Positions 10,187-21,303 of a DNA stretch of 64,000 bases are shown in pieces. Both the position numbers and the translations under genes were made by a program. Origin of the DNA: an uncultured Pelagibacteraceae bacterium (GTDB lineage Bacteria > Pseudomonadota > Alphaproteobacteria > Pelagibacterales > Pelagibacteraceae); NCBI GenBank assembly GCA_902589725.1, contig CACITU010000006.1, positions 1-64,000 on the forward strand, given 5' to 3'. The notes under the pieces were generated by a model. It was not told the DNA's origin and did not search any database. It saw nothing but the letters and a program-made list of their open reading frames with translations. The first letter of the stretch is position 1. Each line of letters begins with the position of its first letter.

Positions 10187-10924
10187 TTAATTCAATTTTT
10201 TCGCTATATTTTCGCTTATTAAGCAACACTCTTTGTCAATTTTTCCATTTATTATCTGTTGTCGAAATCTTCTTTGAAATGCTTTAACCAATAAAAATAA
10301 AAAATGTTTTTTTTTAATATTTGATGGAATATTTAAAGTATAACCAATTTTTAATAGATTGTTAAAAAATATTTTTTGATCTCTAAGATTTACAAATTTT
10401 AGTCTGTTTTTTTTTAACTTATTTTGAGATAAAGAATGCCAAATACCTACTTTATTCTTTGCAAAAAATTTCCATGGAAATTTTTCACCAGGATCTTTTT
10501 TTCTGCTGGGAGCAATATCTGAATGACCTAAAATATTTTTTGATTTTATTTTGTATTTTGAAATCAAATATTTACTTAATTTTAGTATTGATTTTAATTG
10601 CTTTTGAGAGAAATTTTTATAATTGAATTGATGACCTGGATTACAAATTTCAATACCAATAGAACTTTTATTTAGAGTCTTAAAATTTTTCCAGCTAGAT
10701 TTACCTGCATGCCATGCAATAAATAAATCAGGAACTAATATCAATACATCTCCATTATATTTTATTAAATAATGACTACTCACTTTAGATTTAAAGCTTG
10801 TCAATCTATTTATTGACTCCCTCTCTTTTTTCATACCTGTGTAATGAAAAATTAAAAACTTTATTTGTCTGCTGCTCCTTTTCTTTAAGTCAAAATTTGG
10901 CGAGTAATTAAAAAATTTATTCAT
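10187..10924 (-). CDS. N-acetylmuramoyl-L-alanine amidase (AmpD/amidase_2 family)
   Basis: FLIFHYTGM, SSHYLIKYNGDVLILVPD, AWHAGKSSW, SIGIEICNPG, GHSDIAPSRKKDPGE. Confidence 0.92.
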   Translation of the reverse strand: MNKFFNYSPNFDLKKRSSRQIKFLIFHYTGMKKERESINRLTSFKSKVSSHYLIKYNGDVLILVPDLFIAWHAGKSSWKNFKTLNKSSIGIEICNPGHQFNYKNFSQKQLKSILKLSKYLISKYKIKSKNILGHSDIAPSRKKDPGEKFPWKFFAKNKVGIWHSLSQNKLKKNRLKFVNLRDQKIFFNNLLKIGYTLNIPSNIKKKHFLFLLVKAFQRRFRQQIINGKIDKECCLISENIAKKLN

Positions 10925-11022
10925 AATTTTTTAGCTTTATTATTTATTGCCATATTTATGTCTTTTTTAGCCCTAAATCTCGATTTACATTAATCTAATA
11001 AACATTATATAATAAAATTCTG

Positions 11023-11814
11023 ATGTTAAAATTTTTAAAATTGACTTTTGTAATATTAATATTCTGCACGAATTCTTTTGCTGGAGCAGATGGTGAATTA
11101 GATTTATCAAAAGACTCTAAACCAATAAAAGATTGTTTTGAGCCACTTAACAGAGCTACCTTTGCACTTAATCAAAGTTTGGATGAGGCTATTATTGAAC
11201 CACTTGCAAAAGGCTACAGAAAATTACCTGATCCAGTTCAAAGGGGTACAAAAAATGCTGTTACAAATTTATCAAATTTAATAACTATACCTAATAATGT
11301 GCTTCAAGGAGATATTAAAATGGCTTTAATAAATACTGGAAGATTAGTTGTAAATACAACACTTGGTTTATTAGGTACTATTGATGTTGCAAATAAAATG
11401 GGTTTTCCAAAATATGAAAAAGAAGATTATGGTCAAACCTTGGGTGTGTGGGGAATAGGACCAGGTTGCTATGTTGTGCTTCCAGTTTTAGGCCCTTCTA
11501 CTATAAGAGATACAGCTGGATCTTTTGCAAATGTACTTGGAGGAGACCCTTGGTATAATGCCTCAGTCCATGGTAATAACGAATTTTTAAATAAAGAAAT
11601 TTTTATAGTATCTAAAGCTTTAAATGGTATTGATTTTAGAGCAAATAATATTGAATCATTAGAAAATCTTGAGAAAAACTCAATAGATTTTTACGCCTCT
11701 GTAAGGAGTCTTTATACACAAGATAGAGAAAATAAAATTAAAAATAATCAAAGAGGTAATATAGAAGTTCTATACAAAGACGACCAAGACTGGGAAGAAG
11801 TAGAAAACCAATAG
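11023..11814 (+). CDS. mlaA: MlaA (VacJ) family outer-membrane lipid asymmetry protein
   Basis: DCFEPLNRATFALNQSLDEAIIEPLAKGYRKLPDPVQRGTKNAVTNLSNL. Confidence 0.93.
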   Translation: MLKFLKLTFVILIFCTNSFAGADGELDLSKDSKPIKDCFEPLNRATFALNQSLDEAIIEPLAKGYRKLPDPVQRGTKNAVTNLSNLITIPNNVLQGDIKMALINTGRLVVNTTLGLLGTIDVANKMGFPKYEKEDYGQTLGVWGIGPGCYVVLPVLGPSTIRDTAGSFANVLGGDPWYNASVHGNNEFLNKEIFIVSKALNGIDFRANNIESLENLEKNSIDFYASVRSLYTQDRENKIKNNQRGNIEVLYKDDQDWEEVENQ

Positions 11815-11832
11815 TAATTTAAAACATGGCTA

Positions 11833-12423
11833 ATGAAAATTAAAAAAATCATTATAATTTTACTATTGTTAGATTTTAACTTTAGCTACTTAAATTCTAT
11901 GGAGCCCGATGTATTTGTTCAATCGACAGTGAATAGAGCCTCAAGTATTCTATCTAAAAACATTTCAAAAGTTGAAAAAATAAATGAGTTAAAAAATGTA
12001 GCCAAGGAAACTGTGGATATTAGAGGGGTTGGTTTTTATTCTCTAGGATCATTGAGAAAAAATTTAAATAGCAAACAAAAACAACAATACTCGATTTTAT
12101 TTGAATCTTATTTTTTAAAAAGTTTTTCTAGTAGATTGGCAGAATATACAAATCCAGAAATAAATGTAATAGGCAAAGAAACTTTAAACAAAAATTATAC
12201 AATTGTTAATAGCTTATTAGTTGCTACATCAGAGAGACCCGAGATAAAAATCGATTGGAGAATTTATACAAAAAATCCTGAGAGTCCATTAATAAGAGAT
12301 TTAATTATTGAGGGATTGAGTTTAGCAAGAACCCAGAAAGAAGAATTTTCATCAATTTTAAATTCGAATGATGGTGATATAAATGCATTATTTTCAGCAT
12401 TAAAAGAATTTTCTAAAAATTAA
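11833..12423 (+). CDS. mlaC: MlaC/Ttg2D family phospholipid-binding protein
   Basis: Signal peptide plus MlaC-type sequence following mlaA (DIRGVGFYSLGSLRKNL..., DWRIYTKN, LIRDLIIEGLSLARTQKEEFSSIL). Confidence 0.85.
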   Translation: MKIKKIIIILLLLDFNFSYLNSMEPDVFVQSTVNRASSILSKNISKVEKINELKNVAKETVDIRGVGFYSLGSLRKNLNSKQKQQYSILFESYFLKSFSSRLAEYTNPEINVIGKETLNKNYTIVNSLLVATSERPEIKIDWRIYTKNPESPLIRDLIIEGLSLARTQKEEFSSILNSNDGDINALFSALKEFSKN

Positions 12424-12433
12424 TTTTATAATA

Positions 12434-12510
12434 TGGTGGGCCCGCCAGGACTCGAACCTGGGACCAATACATTATGAGTGTACTGCTCTAACCAACTGAG
12501 CTACAGGCCC
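12434..12510 (-). tRNA. tRNA with CAT anticodon (elongator Met or lysidine-modified Ile2)
   Basis: Minus strand GGGCCTGTAGCTCAGTTGGTTAGAGCAGTACACTCATAATGTATTGGTCCCAGGTTCGAGTCCTGGCGGGCCCACCA folds as a full cloverleaf with encoded CCA; C4-G69/C5-G68 pairs are compatible with Ile2. Confidence 0.93.
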
Positions 12511-12566
12511 AAATTAAGATTTAATTATATCATTTCTTTTAAGTAATCAATTAAAGATAATTATTA

Positions 12567-12641
12567 TGGTGGGCCGTGTTGGTTACGCTCCAACTACCCC
12601 TGCAATGTCAATGCAGTACTCTACTATTGAGCTAACGGCCC
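12567..12641 (-). tRNA. tRNA-Val(GAC), atypical D- and T-loops
   Basis: Minus strand GGGCCGTTAGCTCAATAGTAGAGTACTGCATTGACATTGCAGGGGTAGTTGGAGCGTAACCAACACGGCCCACCA; acceptor, anticodon and T stems pair fully; T-loop AGCGTAA, D-loop AATAGTA. Confidence 0.85.
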
Positions 12642-12645
12642 TAAT

Positions 12646-14469
12646 TTAACTTTCAAGGAAACTTTTAAGTTGTTTTGACCTACTAGGATGCTTTAATTTT
12701 CTGAGAGCCTTAGCTTCTATCTGCCTAATTCTCTCTCTAGTCACTGAGAATTGTAAACCTACCTCTTCAAGTGTATGGTCGGTATTCATTCCAACTCCAA
12801 ACCTCATTCTTAAAACTCTTTCTTCCCTTGGCGTTAAAGTAGATAAAATCTTAGTAGTAGCTTCACCTAGATTAGATTTTATAGCTTGCTCTAACGGAGC
12901 TAAAGCTTTTGTATCTTCAATAAAATCTCCTAGACTACTATCTTCCTCATCACCAACAGGCTTTTCCAAAGAAACAGGTTCTTTAGAAATTTTAAGAACC
13001 TTTCTTACTTTGTCTAATGGCATTCGAAGCTTTTGAGCTAATTCTTCTGGAGTTGCCTCTCTTCCAAATTCACTTAAAATTAGTCTTTGAGTTCTAACAA
13101 TCTTATTTATAGTCTCAATCATGTGCACCGGGATACGTATAGTACGTGCCTGATCAGCGATTGATCTAGTGATTGCCTGTCTAATCCACCAAGTTGCATA
13201 CGTTGAAAATTTATATCCTCTCCTATACTCAAATTTATCCACAGCCTTCATTAGACCTATATTACCCTCTTGAATTAAGTCTAAGAACTGAAGACCTCTA
13301 TTAGTATATTTTTTAGCTATTGAAATAACTAATCTAAGATTAGCTTCAACCATTTCTTTTTTTGCAATTCTAGACTCTTTTTCGCCTTTTTGCACTCTAC
13401 TAACTAGCTTTTTGAAATCTGTTACTGAAATTCCAAGCTTATGGCTTATCTCTATTAATCTCTCTTTTATATTTTGAAACTCCTGTTTATTTTTAATAAA
13501 AAATTGTTTCCATATTGCGTTTGTATCAAGAAATTTTTTAAGATTTGGATTAATTTCATTTCCAACATAAAATTTAATAAATTCATTTCTTGGAATCTTG
13601 TGATCCATAGCAAGTCTCAACAGATTACCTTCTAGTGAAATAATTTTTTTATTTTCAACATAATGTTTTTGTACTAAATCTTCCAATACTGAAGGTGATA
13701 ATTGTAATGATTTAATATTTTCTAAAATGTCTTTTACAATTTTATCATATCCTCTTTCTTTGGATGGAGAAAAATTTTGTGAATTTAAAACACATTGAAG
13801 TTTTTCTTTTTGATACTTAATAAGCTTTGTATACTCTTTTGTGAGTGTGTTTATAGTTTTTAAAACTTTTGGTTTAATCTCAGTTTCCATTGCCGCAAGT
13901 GTAGGATTAAAATCATCTTCGTCATCAGATGTTCCCTCTTCCTTATCAGTTTCTCCAGAATTTTTTTGTTTTGCACTTGGTCCTGTACTTTCATCCTCCA
14001 TATAATTTGTATCAATATCGATTATTTCTCTAACTAAAATTTCATCTTTTTGAAGTTGATCGTTCCACTCAAAAAATTGTTGAGCAGTGATCGGACTTTG
14101 CGAAAGGGCAATTAACATTACATCTTTTCCTGCTTCTATTCTTTTAGCAATCGCAATCTCACCTTCCCTTGAAAGAAGCTCTACACCTCCCATTTCACGA
14201 AGATACATTCTTATCGGGTCGTCACTTTTTTCAATTGTTTTCCCTTCTTCTTTATTTGAATTTTCTTTTTTCCTTAAAACTTTAAAATCAGATTTCTTCT
14301 CGACCAGTGTTACATTTTCGTCTAAAATATGAATGAAAGCTTGAGCTAAATTTTCATCAGATAAATTTCTCTTTCCTAAGGATTTACTTAATTCCTCATA
14401 AGTTATAAAACCTCTATGAGTTCCACGACCCATAAGTCTAGCAAATGATTTTGTAATAATTCTTTCCAC
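12646..14469 (-). CDS. rpoD: RNA polymerase sigma factor RpoD
   Basis: [82 protein letters not shown]. Confidence 0.98.
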   Translation of the reverse strand: MERIITKSFARLMGRGTHRGFITYEELSKSLGKRNLSDENLAQAFIHILDENVTLVEKKSDFKVLRKKENSNKEEGKTIEKSDDPIRMYLREMGGVELLSREGEIAIAKRIEAGKDVMLIALSQSPITAQQFFEWNDQLQKDEILVREIIDIDTNYMEDESTGPSAKQKNSGETDKEEGTSDDEDDFNPTLAAMETEIKPKVLKTINTLTKEYTKLIKYQKEKLQCVLNSQNFSPSKERGYDKIVKDILENIKSLQLSPSVLEDLVQKHYVENKKIISLEGNLLRLAMDHKIPRNEFIKFYVGNEINPNLKKFLDTNAIWKQFFIKNKQEFQNIKERLIEISHKLGISVTDFKKLVSRVQKGEKESRIAKKEMVEANLRLVISIAKKYTNRGLQFLDLIQEGNIGLMKAVDKFEYRRGYKFSTYATWWIRQAITRSIADQARTIRIPVHMIETINKIVRTQRLILSEFGREATPEELAQKLRMPLDKVRKVLKISKEPVSLEKPVGDEEDSSLGDFIEDTKALAPLEQAIKSNLGEATTKILSTLTPREERVLRMRFGVGMNTDHTLEEVGLQFSVTRERIRQIEAKALRKLKHPSRSKQLKSFLES

Positions 14470-14536
14470 GATATTTTGAATTTAGAAGTCTTATATAATG
14501 TCAATTATGTAAAAATCTATTACTAATTTAGTCGGT

Positions 14537-16312
14537 TTAATTGAGATTCTGCTTCTTTTTGAGCTCTTTTAGCTCATTAAAAGTAGTCTCACTCATATCA
14601 ACTGAAAACTTCGATTCTAATTCCTGGATTCTAAATTCGAGATCATAATTCATTAAATCTCTAGAGATGTCCTCTAATAATTCAATAATTTTTTGATCGT
14701 CATCAGATTGATTTTTTAGAATATGTTTGATTGGAGCAAATTTATTTATTTTTTCTATTAATTGAACATCTAAGTCAAGATCTTGAATTGTGATTTGAGA
14801 ACCAGATTTCAATTTTTCAATAATCATTTCAAATATTTTTTTATTGTACTCAGTAAATAATTTTATATTTTCAATCAAATGAATATTTGCTTGCAACAAA
14901 TCTAATTTATTTATTATCAAGTATAATAAAGAAAACTCTTTTAATTCAACTCCAGTCAATGACTGACTTTCTTGAAAATATTTTTTTGTACTCTCTAAAG
15001 ATTTTGTTTTTTTTTTATATAATCTTTTATTATTTTGATTGGAATGTGGTGTTAGTTCAGCAATTTTTTCTAAAAAGTATTCTAAAACATATTTTTTTAT
15101 AAAATCATCTTTAATTGTATTTGCAATTTCTCTAAGTTTTTTTTCAAAAATAGCCATCGATGATGGATTATTTTTAGTTTGTTTTTTATAATGACTAAAA
15201 ATAAATTGATGAATTGATAATTTGCTTTGCTTTGTAAAATCTAGAAAATTAGCCTTGCCATTTTTATTCACATAGCTATCTGGATCATCTTTCTCTGGCA
15301 GAAATAAAAATGAAATTTGTTTTTCAGGTTTCAATTCCTTTATTGAATTTTCAGCAGCTCTAACAGCAGCTTTATATCCGCTTTCATCTCCATCAAAACA
15401 AATTATGATATCATCAAAAAATTGATTTAAAGTTAAAATTTGTTTGTCTGTTAAAGATGTGCCAAGATTTGCTACTACATTATCAATTCCATTTTTACTC
15501 AGACCTACTACATCCATATATCCTTCAACTAAATAAATATGATCAATCTTGTTAGAAAGCTTTCTTGCTAGATCCAAATTATATAAATTTGATCCTTTTT
15601 TAAAAAAATTTGTTTCAGGTGAATTAATATATTTGGCTAAGTAATCTAAATTTTCAATTATTCTTCCACCTAAAGCTATTGGTTGACCTGATATATTATT
15701 GATTGGAAATATTAGTCGACCTCTAAATCTTTCGACGTATTTTTTTTTTTTCTCGTCTAAATAAAATAAACCAGTTTCTACTAAAGTTTGTTCATTATGA
15801 TCTTTTTTTAATTTTTCGAAATAATTCGGATTTTTTTCCACATATCCTATTTTAAATTTTTTTACCTCATCTTTATTTAGTGATCTATTTTTTAGATAGT
15901 CTCTAGCAATTGAACTATCTTCATTTTTTAAAAGTTTATTGTGATAAAAATCTACATAATTACTAAAAATAGATTTATACTCGTTCCATTTTTTCTCTCT
16001 TTCTTCATCTTGTTTTGAAAACATATACGGCTGCATTCCTGCTAATTGAGCCAAGTATTTAACTGCCTCTCCAAATTTGAAATTTTGAGTTTTCATTACA
16101 AAATCAAAGATATTACCGTGTTCAGAAGTTGCAAAACAGTGATAAAACTCTTTTTCGTCATTCACAGTAAAAGAAGGTGTTCTTTCATTTTTGAAAGGTG
16201 ATAAACCTACAAATTCTTTACCTCTTTTTTTTAAAGAAACAGTTTTTGATACTACTGTTGAAACTTTCAGCCTGTTTTTAATTTCATCAAGATACTCTTT
16301 TGGGTATTTCAT
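14537..16312 (-). CDS. dnaG: DNA primase DnaG
   Basis: YPKEYLDEIKNRL, SPFKNERTPSFTVN, RFRGRLIFPI, LVEGYMDVVGLSKNGI, CFDGDESGYKAA TOPRIM motifs. Confidence 0.96.
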   Translation of the reverse strand: MKYPKEYLDEIKNRLKVSTVVSKTVSLKKRGKEFVGLSPFKNERTPSFTVNDEKEFYHCFATSEHGNIFDFVMKTQNFKFGEAVKYLAQLAGMQPYMFSKQDEEREKKWNEYKSIFSNYVDFYHNKLLKNEDSSIARDYLKNRSLNKDEVKKFKIGYVEKNPNYFEKLKKDHNEQTLVETGLFYLDEKKKKYVERFRGRLIFPINNISGQPIALGGRIIENLDYLAKYINSPETNFFKKGSNLYNLDLARKLSNKIDHIYLVEGYMDVVGLSKNGIDNVVANLGTSLTDKQILTLNQFFDDIIICFDGDESGYKAAVRAAENSIKELKPEKQISFLFLPEKDDPDSYVNKNGKANFLDFTKQSKLSIHQFIFSHYKKQTKNNPSSMAIFEKKLREIANTIKDDFIKKYVLEYFLEKIAELTPHSNQNNKRLYKKKTKSLESTKKYFQESQSLTGVELKEFSLLYLIINKLDLLQANIHLIENIKLFTEYNKKIFEMIIEKLKSGSQITIQDLDLDVQLIEKINKFAPIKHILKNQSDDDQKIIELLEDISRDLMNYDLEFRIQELESKFSVDMSETTFNELKELKKKQNLN

Positions 16313-16773
16313 TATTTATTCAATAACTCTTTGATCAACGATCCTGCTTTGGAAAAATCAATTTCATCTGCATGAGTTTTTTTTAATTCACCCATAACTT
16401 TACCCATATCTTTTAATGAATTTGCTCCAATTTTTGAAATTACATCTGCACAGATTTTCTTTGTTTCCTCCTCATTGAGTTGTTTAGGTAAAAAACTTGT
16501 TAAAATATCATATTCATTTTGCTCAACCTCTAAAAGATCTGTTCTATTATTTTTTTTATAAATATCGATCGATTCGGCGCGCTGTTTAACCATTTTTTTC
16601 AAAAGCTTCTTAATATCCTCATCATCAGTTTCCTTTTTATTTGGTCCTGATCTGTTAAAAATGTCCAAATCCTTAATAGAAGATAATATTAACCTATAGG
16701 TTGATATTTTATTTTTATCTTTAGATTTTAGAGCATTTTTATATTCGTTTTCGATGGTTTGTTTTAATGACAT
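16312..16773 (-). CDS. GatB/YqeY domain protein
   Basis: YqeY-like sequence (YRLILSSIKDLDI, LKKMVKQRAESIDIY, FLPKQLNEEE, DMGKVMGELKK). Confidence 0.92.
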   Translation of the reverse strand: MSLKQTIENEYKNALKSKDKNKISTYRLILSSIKDLDIFNRSGPNKKETDDEDIKKLLKKMVKQRAESIDIYKKNNRTDLLEVEQNEYDILTSFLPKQLNEEETKKICADVISKIGANSLKDMGKVMGELKKTHADEIDFSKAGSLIKELLNK

Positions 16774-16898
16774 AGTTTTTAATCTACTTTAAAGAAAAAA
16801 TTCTTCAAAAGAAAAATTGTTTTTTTACAATTTTATATTACATCTCGGTTGCGATAATAAAGCAATTATTGTATTAACCTTTAACTCATGAGTTGTAA

Positions 16899-18095
16899 TT
16901 GAACAAAAAAGCAAAAAAAACTAACTCAAAAATAAAATCTCAAATCAATACAGGCGTTTTAGTTCTTGAAAATAAAAAGATATTTAAAGGAATTGGAATT
17001 GGATTCCAAGGAGAAGCTACGGGTGAAGTTTGCTTTAATACATCCTTGACAGGGTATCAGGAAATCATTTCTGATCCTTCATATGCGGGTCAAATTATTA
17101 ACTTTACCTTTCCTCATATTGGAAATGTTGGAACCAATAAAGAGGATCATGAATCTGATAAAATATGGGCAAAAGGAGTAATAATTAACTCAGAAATAAC
17201 GTCACCCTCAAACTATAGGTCTTTTCTACATTTAGATGCTTGGTTAAAGAAAAATAGAATTGTTGGAATTACCGGCTTAGATACAAGAAGCCTAACAAAC
17301 TTTATAAGAGATAAAGGGGCACCTAAGGGAACAATATCTTATTCAAAAAATGGAAAATTTAATATTAGCAAACTAACTAATAACACTATTAAATGGAGTG
17401 GATTAAAAAATTTAGATCTTGCACAAGTAGTTTCAACTAAGAAAAATTATACTTGGAAAGGTCTTCAAACCTGGAAAAAAGAGACAGGATATAAAAAGAA
17501 TAATAAAAATTTATTTCATGTAGTTGCAGTTGATTATGGAATAAAAAAAAATATATTAAGATATTTCTCTGATTACAACTGTAAGGTTACAGTTGTTTCT
17601 TGTAAAACAACTGCACAAAAAATACTAAGTTTAAAACCAAATGGAATTTTTTTATCCAATGGACCAGGAGACCCAGCTGCAACGGGAAAGTATTCAATCG
17701 CTATAATTAATGAACTTATAAAATACAATTTACCTATTTTTGGTATTTGTTTAGGTCATCAGATTTTGGCATTAGCTTTAGGTGGTAAAACAAAAAAAAT
17801 GAAGTTAGGACATAGAGGTGCAAATCATCCTGTTAAAAATTTAGTACATGATAAAGTTGAAATTACCAGTCAAAATCATGGGTTTGTAGTAGTTGAAGAA
17901 ACTTTGCCAAAAAAAATTGAAGTAACTCATAAATCTCTTTTTGATAATACTATTGAAGGAATAAAGCTTAAAAATAAACCAATATTTTCAGTTCAATATC
18001 ATCCAGAATCTAATCCTGGACCCCAAGATAGTGTTTATTTGTTTGAAGAATTTATTAACAACATGAAAAAAAATGCCAAAAAGAAAAGATATTAA
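16899..18095 (+). CDS. carA: Carbamoyl-phosphate synthase small subunit
   Basis: [68 protein letters not shown]; annotated start is TTG. Confidence 0.97.
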   Translation: MNKKAKKTNSKIKSQINTGVLVLENKKIFKGIGIGFQGEATGEVCFNTSLTGYQEIISDPSYAGQIINFTFPHIGNVGTNKEDHESDKIWAKGVIINSEITSPSNYRSFLHLDAWLKKNRIVGITGLDTRSLTNFIRDKGAPKGTISYSKNGKFNISKLTNNTIKWSGLKNLDLAQVVSTKKNYTWKGLQTWKKETGYKKNNKNLFHVVAVDYGIKKNILRYFSDYNCKVTVVSCKTTAQKILSLKPNGIFLSNGPGDPAATGKYSIAIINELIKYNLPIFGICLGHQILALALGGKTKKMKLGHRGANHPVKNLVHDKVEITSQNHGFVVVEETLPKKIEVTHKSLFDNTIEGIKLKNKPIFSVQYHPESNPGPQDSVYLFEEFINNMKKNAKKKRY

Positions 18096-21000
18096 AAAAA
18101 TTTTAGTCGTTGGTGCTGGTCCAATAATTATAGGACAAGCATGTGAATTTGATTATTCAGGAACGCAAGCTTGTAAAGCTCTTAAAGATGAGGGATATAA
18201 AGTAGTCTTAATAAACTCAAATCCTGCAACAATTATGACTGATCCAGATGTTGCGGATAAAACTTATATTGAACCAATTACACCAGATGTATTAGAAAAA
18301 ATTCTCAAAAAAGAAAAACCAGATGCAATTCTGCCAACAATGGGCGGGCAAACTGCACTTAACCTTGCAATGGAAGCAGAAAAAAAAGGGATTCTAAAAA
18401 AATACAAAATTGAATTGATAGGAGCAAATTCTAAAGCAATTTCTAATGCTGAAGACAGAAAAAAATTTAGAAAAAATATGATAGATATTGGTTTAGATTT
18501 ACCAAAATCTGAAATTGTTAATAACAACAACCAAGCATCAAAAGTATTAAAAAAAATTGGATTACCAGCAATTATAAGACCTGCATTTACACTCGGTGGA
18601 CTTGGTGGAGGAATAGCTAAAACTAAAAAAGATTATTTTAAGATTGTTAAAAATGGATTGCATGAGTCTCCAGTAAGCCAAGTTCTTGTAGAAGAATGTT
18701 TGGAGGGTTGGAAAGAATTTGAGATGGAGGTGGTAAGAGATAAGAAAGATAACTGTATTATTATTTGCTCAATTGAAAATATAGATCCAATGGGAATTCA
18801 TACGGGTGATTCAGTAACAATTGCACCAGCTCTTACACTTACAGATAAAGAATACCAAGTGATGAGAAATGCATCTATAGCATGTTTAAGAAAAATTGGA
18901 GTTGAAACTGGAGGATCAAATGTTCAGTTTGCTATCAATCCTAAAAACGGTCGAATGGTTGTCATTGAAATGAATCCACGTGTATCAAGATCCTCAGCAC
19001 TTGCATCAAAAGCAACTGGATTTCCAATTGCGAAAGTAGCTGCAAAATTAGCAGTTGGTTATACTCTGGATGAATTAAAAAATGAAATAACTAAAGTTAC
19101 ACCTGCATCATTTGAACCAAGTATAGATTATGTGGTGACTAAAATTCCAAGATTTACGTTTGAAAAATTTTCAACTTCTCCTGCAACTTTAGGAACATCC
19201 ATGAAATCGGTAGGTGAGGCGATGGCAATAGGAAGAAACTTTAAGGAGTCTCTCCAAAAAGCGTTAGTATCACTTGAAACTGGTTTTTCAGGTTTAGACA
19301 GAATTTTTGAATTAAATAAAAAACAAATTGAAAAGAAGCTTAAAGAAACTATTCCAAATAAGATATTGCTAGTTGCAGAAGCAATTAGAAAAAAAATAGA
19401 CTTAAAGAAAATATATAATTTATCCAAAATTGATCCTTGGTTTTTAGAGCAAATTAAAGAAATAGTTGATTGCGAAACACAGATCAAAATCAAGGGACTT
19501 CCTAAAGACTTTGTAGAATTTAATAGAATAAAATCAATAGGGTTTTCAGATAAGAAACTTTCAGAATTGACTAAAACTTCTGAAGACGTTGTTAGAAGAA
19601 AAAGATCGGCGCTAAAAATTCTTCCAGTTTATAAAAAAGTGGATACTTGTGCGGCTGAATTCAAATCTTTTACTCCATATATGTACTCAACTTATCAAAG
19701 AAATTTTTCAATTAACTCTGAATGTGAAGCTGATCCATCTAATAAGAAAAAAATAATTATTCTTGGAGGAGGACCAAATAGAATTGGTCAAGGAATTGAA
19801 TTTGATTATTGTTGTTGTCAGGCTAGTTTTTCATTAAAAGATGCGGGTTTTGAGACAATAATGGTTAATTGTAACCCTGAAACAGTATCAACAGATTATG
19901 ATACGAGTGATCGATTATACTTTGAACCTTTAAAAGAAGAATACGTTTTTAACATAATTAAAAAAGAACAAGAAAAAGGAAACCTAATAGGAGTGATAGC
20001 CCAGTTTGGTGGCCAAACTCCAATTAAACTTGCTAAATTTTTACATGACAACAAACTTCCAATTTTAGGAACACAATATACCTCTATCGATTTAGCAGAG
20101 GATAGAGACCGATTTAGAAATTTATTAAATAAACTAAAACTCAAACAGGCTGAGAGTGGGATTGCAAAAACATTTAATCAAGCAATAAAAATTGCAGATA
20201 AAATTGGGTTACCATTAATGGTAAGACCATCTTATGTTCTTGGTGGAAGAGCAATGGAAATTGTTCATGAAAAAAATCAACTTAAACAATTTGTTGAAGA
20301 AGCGTTTAAAGCTGCAGAAGAAAATCCAATTTTGATTGATAAATTTATCAATCATGCAATGGAAGTAGATGTGGATGCTATATCAGACGGAAAACAGGTT
20401 CATGTTGCAGGTATCATGCAGCATATAGAAGAAGCTGGAATTCATTCGGGAGACTCTGCTTGTAGCCTACCCCCTGTGTCAATTAAACCATACCTTCTTA
20501 AAGAAATAGAAAATCAAACTAAAAAATTAGCGATAGCTTTAAATGTAAAAGGTTTCATGAATATACAGTTTGCAATTAAAAAAGATGAAATTTATGTGAT
20601 TGAAGTAAATCCAAGAGCAAGTCGAACAGTACCTTTTGTATCAAAAGCAAAAGGATTGCCTCTAGCTAAAATTGCATCAAGAGTAATGGCCGGTGAAAAG
20701 TTATCTAAGTTTAATTTAAAAGATAAATCTAAAGGAATGTATGCAGTTAAAGAGGCTGTATTCCCATTTAATAAATTTCCAAACAGTGACTTATTGTTAG
20801 GACCTGAAATGAAGTCCACTGGAGAAGTTATGGGTTTCGATAAAAACTTTGGAATGGCTTTTGCCAAAAGTCAGATCGCAGCAGCTAACTCATTACCAAA
20901 ACAAGGATTGGCTTTTATATCTCTGAAAGATAGTCATAAAGATGAAGGAATAGATTTAGCTAAAGAACTTCTTAAACTTAAGTTTACATTATGTGCAACT

Positions 21001-21297
21001 AGAGGAACTGCAGAATATATTCGAAAGCATGGGATGAAATGTAAAATTATAAATAAAGTAAGCACTGGATCACCTCATATAGTAGATGTTTTAGACTCTA
21101 AAAAAATTGCATTAGTAATAAATACTGGAGGTGGAAATAGTGAACATCGATTAAGTGACGCAATAGCTTTAAGAAGAGCAACACTAAAGAATAAAGTTCC
21201 TTATTGTACTAATATGTCTACTGCTCAAGCCTGTTTGGAGGCAATTAAATCTCTTAAGACAAAAAGATTGGAGGTTAATTCACTACAAGATATTTAG
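18073..21297 (+). CDS. carB: Carbamoyl-phosphate synthase large subunit
   Basis: 1074 aa, duplicated ATP-grasp halves ([44 protein letters not shown]). Confidence 0.98.
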   Translation: MPKRKDIKKILVVGAGPIIIGQACEFDYSGTQACKALKDEGYKVVLINSNPATIMTDPDVADKTYIEPITPDVLEKILKKEKPDAILPTMGGQTALNLAMEAEKKGILKKYKIELIGANSKAISNAEDRKKFRKNMIDIGLDLPKSEIVNNNNQASKVLKKIGLPAIIRPAFTLGGLGGGIAKTKKDYFKIVKNGLHESPVSQVLVEECLEGWKEFEMEVVRDKKDNCIIICSIENIDPMGIHTGDSVTIAPALTLTDKEYQVMRNASIACLRKIGVETGGSNVQFAINPKNGRMVVIEMNPRVSRSSALASKATGFPIAKVAAKLAVGYTLDELKNEITKVTPASFEPSIDYVVTKIPRFTFEKFSTSPATLGTSMKSVGEAMAIGRNFKESLQKALVSLETGFSGLDRIFELNKKQIEKKLKETIPNKILLVAEAIRKKIDLKKIYNLSKIDPWFLEQIKEIVDCETQIKIKGLPKDFVEFNRIKSIGFSDKKLSELTKTSEDVVRRKRSALKILPVYKKVDTCAAEFKSFTPYMYSTYQRNFSINSECEADPSNKKKIIILGGGPNRIGQGIEFDYCCCQASFSLKDAGFETIMVNCNPETVSTDYDTSDRLYFEPLKEEYVFNIIKKEQEKGNLIGVIAQFGGQTPIKLAKFLHDNKLPILGTQYTSIDLAEDRDRFRNLLNKLKLKQAESGIAKTFNQAIKIADKIGLPLMVRPSYVLGGRAMEIVHEKNQLKQFVEEAFKAAEENPILIDKFINHAMEVDVDAISDGKQVHVAGIMQHIEEAGIHSGDSACSLPPVSIKPYLLKEIENQTKKLAIALNVKGFMNIQFAIKKDEIYVIEVNPRASRTVPFVSKAKGLPLAKIASRVMAGEKLSKFNLKDKSKGMYAVKEAVFPFNKFPNSDLLLGPEMKSTGEVMGFDKNFGMAFAKSQIAAANSLPKQGLAFISLKDSHKDEGIDLAKELLKLKFTLCATRGTAEYIRKHGMKCKIINKVSTGSPHIVDVLDSKKIALVINTGGGNSEHRLSDAIALRRATLKNKVPYCTNMSTAQACLEAIKSLKTKRLEVNSLQDI

Positions 21298-21303
21298 TAA
21301 ATT

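Noticed and set aside
16813-16834. Inverted repeat AAAATTGT-T6-ACAATTTT upstream of carA
   Set aside because: Weak all-AT-rich stem, no clear terminator or riboswitch consensus; likely chance.
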